Shown: positions 57,301 through 64,000 of the stretch, piece after piece
Layout: every line of letters begins with the position of its first letter
Position numbering within the stretch: the stretch's first letter is position 1
DNA from: Melampsora larici-populina 98AG31
Lineage: Eukaryota > Basidiomycota > Pucciniomycetes > Pucciniales > Melampsoraceae
DNA length: 64,000 bases
Assembly: GCF_000204055.1 (NCBI RefSeq)
Contig: NW_006768773.1
Span: forward strand, 484,103 to 548,102
Direction of reading: 5' to 3'
The notes under the pieces: generated by a model
The model's input: only the letters and a program-made list of their open reading frames with translations
Told to the model about the DNA's origin: nothing
Databases searched by the model: none
Made by a program: the position numbers and the translations under genes

Positions 57301-59293
57301 TCGTTGATATAAATCTCAGCGAATTCTTCAGGTGAGTTATTAGGTTCACTAATTTCCCATTCAAATCGATCTGATAAATGAACTGAACCTGAAATGATAT
57401 CAAGATTAATCACAATTCGAAGTTCTTCATTCACTTCGTCTTCATCTTCATCACGTTCTTCTTCATCTTCATCGCCATTCATCTGAATGGCTGGTGTATG
57501 ATCAAGTTTGACACGTTTTGGATTCTCTCGCCAAATTGACCACCAACTTTTGTCTTCATTTTGTTTTGTTGACTGGTGTTGATGGAAGTTTGCATGTATT
57601 TTATAGTCCTCTAATTGTTCTTTGATAGCAGTTGCGATCAAAGGTAAAAAATGCTGTGTTGGCAATATCAGATCCTCACACAGATGTGAAGCAAACTGTT
57701 CAGGTGTTACCACTGGTTCTACTCATCCAACCACAGCAAAGAGAGATAAATTTAGGTCAGTGTTGTGATATCAGTCGGTCAAAAGAGAGAGATTGAAGCA
57801 TACCTTTGAGATTCCAAGTAAAAGTGTCCCTCAACTTCCAATGCTCATGTTCAAGTTCAAGTCTAATAGGTACCAAGAGCTCCTCGCGTTCAGAGACAAG
57901 TTTGATTTGATCTTTGTTTAATTTCAATCGATCTCTACCTTTTCTCTTTCCCATCGATTTCTCACGTTCGTCCTCGATCGGCATTCGAATCTTATACCTA
58001 GAATTCATCATGGGTTTTGATGTTCGTTCTCCTATCCAATCTTGTCGATTAATCGTGGCAGCATCCTTAACGATTTCTTGTAATTGATTTCGTCTCATGT
58101 TTCGATCATTCAAAGCTTCAACTTCAAATCGATGATCAGCCTTGACCCATTGAGTAAGTTTAATTTGTTCGATAGGAGTGAGCTTAGGTAGTGATGTTTG
58201 GCCAGGTGGGAGATCTTCTAATTTAGTAAAACTAGAGCTAACTGGTAATCGATTGGGAGGTCGTGAAAAACTAGAAGGTCTCATCAAAGATTCCGGCAAT
58301 TTGTTAAGTGATGATGATGATAATTGTAGATCGGATGGATGAGTTGAGGTTTTAGGAGGTGAAGGAAGATCATGAAGAGTACTATTGGCAGTAATAGTTT
58401 CATTAGGATTAGGATGATGTGGAGGTGAGTGAGAATGGTGACCATTGTGAATAGGTGGTGGTGGTGGTGTGAATGGACTGGCTGATCGAGGCGGGAGGTT
58501 GTAGATGGTGGAAGCTGATCGGGTTTCATTGATTGCGTTAGGATTGATGTTATTGATGTTTGGGTTAAGAGATGATCGATTGTCATGATTGATTTGAATT
58601 CCAGCAGGATGAAAGTTGGATGATCGATTCTCATAAGGTTGATTGGGTTGTCCATTGGGATTGATTCCATTGTGATTAGGATGAATTCGATTTTCATTAG
58701 GAATTTGATGATTTCCAAGATTGAATGATGATCGATTGAGATTTGAGATTTGAGGATTAGCAATTCTTGGGTTATATTGTTGCTGTTGATGAAATGTTGA
58801 AGGTTGAGGTGGTTGTGATGGATGTTGTATGGGTTCTTTAGGTTGAGATGTACTTGATGAATTGAAAGAAGGACTCTCACACTTTGATCGATATTGACTC
58901 CAAAGGTTGATTTGAGCTGGTGAGAGACGAACCGAATGTGGATTGTTATTAGATTGACGTAAGATTTGAGATATTTCATGGATAGCTACGGGATCGAAAC
59001 CAGGTATTCTAGGTAATTCTGTTGAGGTGATCTGTCTTTGATTCTGTTGATGTTGGAGTTGTTGTGGTTGCTGCTGCTGCTGCTGCTGTTGGTAGTGTTG
59101 TTGTTGTTGTTGTTGTCGTTGTTGTTGTAGAATTTGCTGCTGTTGTTGATGATGTAGTATTTGCTGTGGTTGTTGTAGAAATTGTTGTTGTTGTAAGATT
59201 TGCTGTGAATGTTGTTGTTGTTGATGTTGATGATGTTGATGTTGCTGCTGCTGTTGATGTTGTTGTTGCTGCTGCTGTTGTTGATGATGTTGC

Positions 59294-59324
<31 letters not shown>

Positions 59325-59550
59325 GCTGTTGTCTTTGCTGATGTTGCTGATGTTGCTGATGTTGTGGATGTGTTGGTTGAGTTGAGTTGGTATTGTGATG
59401 ATGGTTAAGTTCGAATTGACTGTGAAGGTAAATAGTATTTTGTTAGTTTTCTTTTGATGAATGGTAAAGAAAGAAAGATAGTGAATGTTTTACTCACTCT
59501 TGATGGTTTTGATGGTTTTGATGGTTTTGATCGTTTGAATCGTCTTTCAT
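54312..59550 (-). CDS. SNF5-family subunit of SWI/SNF or RSC chromatin remodeller, 8 exons
   Basis: It is a core subunit of an ATP-dependent remodelling complex in the nucleus. Exons 59550-59498, 59419-57804, 57721-57277, 57189-56744, 56667-56218, 56122-55149, 55069-55010 and 54914-54312 keep phase and give about 1548 residues, far longer than animal SMARCB1 (385) and longer than yeast Snf5 (905). A poly-Q N terminus leads to the two SNF5 repeats (VPIRLELEHEHWKLRDTFTW, then ATAIKEQLEDYK and EELRIVINLDIISGSVHLSD). Next come a GATA-type finger (CSNCGCPDNV..LCGECGRYMHRF), a K/E/S-rich region and a Pro-rich, His-rich C terminus. The finger is known from fungal Snf5/Sfh1 relatives. SWI/SNF versus RSC cannot be decided here. 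Confidence 0.93.
59064..59400 (-). repeat. Poly-glutamine coding tract (CAG/CAA repeats) in SNF5
   Basis: On the minus strand mixed CAG, CAA and CAT codons encode long Q runs with H interruptions over about 110 codons, near the protein's N terminus. Codon mixing suggests selection for glutamine rather than pure slippage. Confidence 0.9.
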
Positions 59551-60012
59551 TTTTTTTAACTTTCTCTTCTTTTTCGTCTTTTTAACTTCTTGATCTTCCT
59601 TTCAATCGTATTTTTACTTTCCTTCAAGATATTTTAATCATTAACTTGATCCTGATCTTCCTTTTGATATCTTTCTTTCTTTCTTTCTTTCTTTCGATTG
59701 GTTTAATTTACTCCGCAGTGTTGATTTCGATTAAGTTGAACTGTTTACTATTTTCCTTCGATTCTTCACTTGGGATCATTTCATCAAAAAACTATAGTTT
59801 CATTCAAATCACTTTATTTCATAATACATTTCCAACTCTTATAAACCTGTTATAAACCATAAAGACAAAACACATGAACTTTCTTCTCTTGCCCCTCAAG
59901 TTGATACAATTCTATCAAGGAATTTCCCAATGACTGTGATCAGGAAATTCTCTCAGTCTTGGGTGACCAGCAGTAGTTCAATTTAAACCAATTCTTTCAA
60001 AAATTCATATTA
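59551..60012. promoter_or_regulatory. SNF5 upstream region
   Basis: The region between the SNF5 start and the Harbinger target site holds a pyrimidine-rich strand and a (CTTT)6 microsatellite at 59671-59694. It should contain the SNF5 promoter; no defined element is visible. Confidence 0.45.
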
Positions 60013-60055
60013 GGGGGGCTCAAGTCAAATTTTTTTACAACTTCTGTCGTAAAAA

Positions 60056-60108
60056 ACATTTCCCAAATTCATAAAATTTACGCAAAATTTTATGAATTTG
60101 GGAAATGT
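60056..60108. repeat. 53-bp hairpin next to the Harbinger left end
   Basis: ACATTTCCCAAATTCATAAA plus four bases reappear inverted after a 5-bp loop (24-bp perfect arms). GTAAATTTGCG/CGTAAATTTACG words follow. These are likely subterminal binding sites or part of an extended TIR. Confidence 0.9.
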
Positions 60109-60307
60109 TATACGATGTCCCAAATTATTTTAAGCCGTAAATTTGCGTAAATTTACGCTCAGAAGGAGATCCGAGCTGGTCCTTCGGGTACCCAGAGTTG
60201 AAATGAGATAAGATGGGTCTCTTGACCATCATCTTCCTTGACCACCATCCCTCTTGACCACTTCACGAGCCATCTGTTTTATACTTGTCTCAGAAAATCA
60301 ACCAAAG

Positions 60308-61993
60308 ATGGTTCGACGCAGCCTAGCCGAGATCAACCAGCAATGTACTGAGCTACTTCACCTCGCCCCTGGAACACCTATAACCCAATATCATATTTGA
60401 AAAACTAAACAGATCATGAAAGAAATCGTCGCAAATGAGAATGAACAAGGAACTGCAGATCCAAGTAGTACCAGTCAACCTACTCCGAAACCTAGCACGA
60501 TTCCGAAGAAACAAGCTACTGTTGTCTTGGCCAGTACTAGTCGACCTACTCCAAAAACTAGCACGATTCCGAAGAAACAAACTGCTGTTGTCTTGGCCAG
60601 TACTAGTCGACCTACTCCAAAAACTAGCACGATTCCGAAGAAAAAAGCCAATGCGGTTGACCTAAGTCTATCACAGCCAACCCCGTCAAACTATAGCGCA
60701 AGATTTGATCGAGAAGATCTCGAGTTTGTACTTGACTATATCTCAAACGAGTCTAATCAAAGAAATCTCATGGGTGCTGGGTCAAAAACAAAAGTGGGAG
60801 GTTTAAGTCGCAAGGCACACTGGAATATCTTTGCTACTCTAGTCAATAGTTCACATAATGATCGACTTCGAGCAAACGGTAGACATTCTTCAAACAAGCT
60901 ATCACTTGATGGTAGTGCACTTGGCAAACGGTGGGGTACAATCAAAACTAAATACATTGAAACTCGAAATTACTGGGACAGGAACACTGGTGAGGGTTTA
61001 ACTAAGAAGGACTTGCTTGATGGTTATGTTACAATTGAAATAAAACAAGAAAGTCAGTGTCCGATGTTCTTTAGATTGAACAAAATATTTGGTGAAAAGG
61101 CGAACGTGGCTCCAGGTGCAATCCGCGATAGCATGGATTTAGAGGCGGGCTTGGATGATGAGGACTCTGAGGAATCATCTGAACATGAAGATGAAAACAT
61201 ATTGTCATCAACTGAAATTTTGAGAAAGGCAGCACATATTGAAGAGCTCGAAGATGTTGAAAATGAGATTGAATCGCCTGTACCCTCTTTGAAGGAATTT
61301 GATGATGAAGACGATGAAACTCAACAACACCCCGATAACCTTCAAGACTTCTTACACGCCAATTCACCTGACTTTTCAAATGAGATCAAGGAGCCAATTT
61401 ACATACAGCCTGATCAACAAGCTCTACCTCCTCGCCAAAGCATCAAGCGTAAGGCCAACTTACAATCCCCGATTGATCTTTCAGAGGAAGAAATCGAAGA
61501 AGAACCTGACCTACAGTCTTGATCCACTCCAAAACCGAAAACCCGAAAAACTGAAAAGGCTTCAAAGGCTTCAAAGGCTGTTGCAGATCGACCATTAAAA
61601 CCCTTGCCACCCGTGAATGAAGATGATGTTCGACGTAAGAAGCCAGTGGCGAATGCAATGATGCAGGCTCAAACATCGACAATGCAATTTTATAATGAAA
61701 AGATGAAAGAAAAAGAAATAGAAGAAGAACTTAAAGAAAAACAGAAAATCGTTTGGGAAAGAGAGAAATTTGACTTGGAAACCGCCCGGATGGCTCAGAT
61801 AAAGCGAGATGACTTGGAACGCGAAGCTCGGGTCGCTGAAGCTCAATGTGATTGTGATTTGAAGCTTGCTTCAGCTAAATCAGCTGAAGACAAAAGAAGA
61901 GAACAACGAGAGGCAGTAAAGGAGTGTCGTAAAGATGGGATGTCAATTGAAGATACTAAGGCATACATCGAATTGATGTTTCCTACCACTTGA
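60308..61993 (+). pseudogene. Harbinger Myb/SANT-like ORF, two in-frame TGA codons
   Basis: In Harbinger elements this protein binds the transposon ends and helps bring the transposase to the nucleus. One frame of 562 codons runs from ATG 60308 to 61993, broken only by TGA at 60398-60400 and 61520-61522. Order: a short N terminus, three tandem 22-residue repeats (STSRPTPKTSTIPKK), a Myb/SANT-like trihelix region (FDREDLEFVLDYIS.., GKRWGTIKTKYIETRNYW), an acidic middle (EDSEESSEHEDEN) and a charged C-terminal coiled coil (EKMKEKEIEEELKEKQKIVW). Each TGA could be a former CGA. The 60416 and 61604 ATGs could restart translation. Confidence 0.75.
60465..60662 (+). repeat. Tandem repeat, 3 x 66 bp, coding
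   Basis: The 66-bp unit GGCCAGTACTAGTCGACCTA.. starts near 60465, 60531 and 60597. It keeps frame and adds 22 residues per copy. Copies 2 and 3 are nearly identical. Confidence 0.9.
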
Positions 61994-62573
61994 TAGATCA
62001 GCCAAAGTAAGTTCTTATTCTACAGATTTGACTTTGATGCACATTTGTCTGACAATCACATCTCTTTTGTGATCATCATCAGGCTTTACTCTTATCCTAA
62101 AATCCGGTCCCTCAATTATAGAAGAACAAAATTATTATGTAAATTAGAAATTCGAGATTTCAAAGAAAAAGCCTCATTCAAAAATGAGCGAGCAAATTTT
62201 AATTCAGCAGTATTTGTTACTCAACCAAGCAAAATGTATTGTATGACAGTCTGATTTCTTTTGTATGTCTTCAAAGCTAGAGACTTGTAGATCTGATTCA
62301 AAAACGATTTGTAATTTTTTCTATGCAAATGAACATTTCTTAGTTGGTTTGGAGGTAATCATACTATGTATTTCTTTTTGTTAGTTTTTGATATTGACAA
62401 AGAGTAATCAATAAATGACACAATGATCATTAAAAGATGCGAGTCCAAACATAACAAAAAAGTATACAAAGCTTAAGTGGAGTTTGTTGAGTCAAACAGA
62501 AACAATAAGATGTACACTATAATTTTTCCGTGTTGATCAGATACACCAGTATTTGAAAATGAAACACTATAAT
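61994..62573. other. Spacer between the convergent Harbinger genes
   Basis: AT-rich, no gene seen. It must carry both 3' ends. Confidence 0.5.
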
Positions 62574-63961
62574 TCATTCACTATCATTAAAAGCTACAGC
62601 ATAATCACGCACAAGTTCTCTTCTTAGATTACCAGCATCACTATTTTCTGCCCCTATATCAACATCTAAACGCATCACTGCCATCTCATCAATTTGTTCT
62701 TCGGTGTCATCTTGATACTCTTCTTCCCAAGCATCCCCTAATTGAGCTAACATGTTATGAAGTAAGATACAGACATGAATCCAGTCGAGAAAGAACTCCA
62801 TATCTTCTTTTACATTCAATTGCAATCGCATGTCTTGCAATGATGCAAACCGACCTTTCAAGATTCCAATGGAGTGCTCGTTTCTCACCCGAGCCTGTGC
62901 TGCGTAGAGGTTGAATTCAGAATTTCGTGGGACATCTGCTGCATTGCCTTTGTAAGTTGAAACAAGTGTATTGCTGATTTGGTAGGCCGAGTCAGCTAAA
63001 ATGTATTGATCTAAAATGAATCGATTGTCAGTACTGTGAAAGGAAATAAAAGACAAAGTGAAGATGTGTAAATCAAGTTCTCACCTGGGCTCAACCATCG
63101 ATTGGGATTCTTGTAAAGGCTCATAAGTGAGTACATGCGATTGTCATGACATGAGCCAGGCCACCCCGTGTAAAAAGCTGTGATTCGACGGTCGCAATCA
63201 CAAACAACCTGACAGTTGATCGAGTATTGTTTCTTTCGATCAAAAAAAGTTTCACCATCGTAACCAGGTCTTCGATACATAGGGAAGGTTGTTCCATCGA
63301 TGAATCCAACACATCCAGGGAAACCTTCGAGTGCCATGACTTGGGAGATTTCCTGGCGTCGTTTGGGACCGGGCCATTGGAGGTAATGAGCACATTTTTC
63401 TTTGATGGCCAACAGGCATCTACGAGTACAATTGATGATACCGCCAATCGATGACTTGAAATTTCGAGCAAAGCGTCCAATGGAAGCTCCATTCCCACAA
63501 CTTCCTAAGCGTTCCAAGGTGATGGCTAGTTGTTTATTGATTGGTGGTTGAGGATTATTGGTGGGTGATATGAAGATAGGATGGGGTGATATCTTTTCAA
63601 GTAGCGCATCAAAGCCACCTCGGGTAGTTCTCATAGCTTGCCGAAACTCAGTCCGACGTGAGCGAAGCAGATCGTTGATGTTGAAGGGAGTATCATAAGG
63701 AATGCGATGGCGTTCTTCATGATAGCGTAAGTCATGAAGTACTTGAAGTAGAGTCTTCAGCCCGTCTCGTTCATTGAATAAGATATCGAATAGCTCGGCT
63801 GATTCTTGATCATCTTCGTATAAGATCGTACCCATCGATGGTATGATTGGAGCTCCCAGGAAGAGTTCTTGCATAAGGGCTTCATTGGCTAGGAATTCGG
63901 TAGTTTGGTAGAGGTGGGTAATTTCTTCGATCGTTTGTTGATGCTGTGAAACCCGAACCAT
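62574..63961 (-). CDS. Harbinger DDE transposase (HARBI1-like nuclease), one intron
   Basis: It cuts and joins the element ends. From ATG 63961 the frame runs to about 63085; after an intron it continues to the stop at 62574. The catalytic triad is visible: first Asp in GFIDGTTFPMYRRPG, second in WPGSCHDNRM, and Glu in ARVRNEHSIGILKGRF, with ILADSAYQIS between. The N-terminal half resembles the helix-turn-helix part of HARBI1 relatives (ITLERLGSCGNGASIGRFAR). The intron lies between NPNR and TDNRF. The strong donor GTGAGA does not keep phase with the only good acceptor, so a GTTGAG donor was probably used or one base has been lost. Otherwise the gene looks intact. Confidence 0.88.
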
Positions 63962-64000
63962 GGTGAAGTGTCCGATGTGAACAAAACAAAAAGATCGGAA

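Larger units (their letters stand above)
60013..64000. mobile_element. PIF/Harbinger DNA transposon, right end outside the window
   Basis: The left end is GGGGGGCTCAAGTC at 60013, preceded by TTA (60010-60012), as expected for the 3-bp TWA target duplication of PIF/Harbinger. It has two genes, a Myb/SANT-like DNA-binding ORF (+) and a DDE transposase (-), convergent as in this superfamily. The transposase start lies 39 bp from the window end, so the right TIR was not seen. The subterminal left region has a 53-bp near-perfect hairpin. Confidence 0.85.

Noticed and set aside
59064..59408. Plus-strand ORF of almost only V, A and D
   Set aside because: It is the antisense of the CAG/CAA poly-Q tract of the SNF5 gene. 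The sense strand continues in frame with conserved SNF5 sequence on both sides.

Overview
The window looks like nuclear DNA of a filamentous basidiomycete, most likely a rust fungus (Pucciniales). Its host genes are split by many short introns (about 45-250 nt, GT..AG). The homologues are fungal, and the space between them is filled by many kinds of transposable element. The lineage is an inference from gene structure and repeat style; no database search was possible.

Layout. 1-5545 is repeat-rich DNA without genes: a perfect palindrome, a foldback and a diverged dispersed repeat holding a 1.2-kb CACTA-like non-autonomous element. 5546-12053 is a complete Ty3/gypsy chromovirus-type LTR retrotransposon with 177-bp LTRs, a GAAAT target duplication and a probable self-priming primer-binding site. 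12288-14210 is a second copy of the dispersed repeat. 16077-18571 holds a mitochondrial DnaJ chaperone gene (MDJ1-like). 18750-25206 is a full-length LINE (EN, RT, RNase H) with a 10-bp target duplication and a nested 623-bp CACTA-like element. About 25220-31650 is a tyrosine-recombinase (DIRS/Ngaro-type) retrotransposon. 32421-32824 is a spliced gene for a small secreted cysteine-rich protein, followed by a U2 snRNA gene at 33704-33890.

34492-48528 is a conserved housekeeping block: mitochondrial tyrosyl-tRNA synthetase and MCM3 (divergent pair), the spliceosomal core protein SmE, a TMEM14-family membrane protein and an Mtr10/transportin-3 type importin. 48529-54311 is AT-rich DNA with several small inverted-repeat elements. 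54312-59550 encodes a very large SNF5 homologue (SWI/SNF or RSC subunit) with a poly-Q N terminus and a GATA-type zinc finger. 60013-64000 is the left part of a PIF/Harbinger transposon with a Myb/SANT-like ORF converging on a DDE transposase; its right end lies outside the window.

The host genes are independent housekeeping functions (mitochondrial folding and translation, DNA replication, splicing, nuclear import, chromatin) and do not form a cluster. The mobile elements are more informative. Almost all broken element ORFs are broken by single stop codons that a C-to-T change can explain, and three insertions can be dated relative to each other by nesting or by an empty paralogous site. I found no clear new multi-gene system. 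The best leads are the small secreted protein, the self-priming geometry of the gypsy element, the threefold repeated module between its protease and RT, and the tyrosine-recombinase retroelement.
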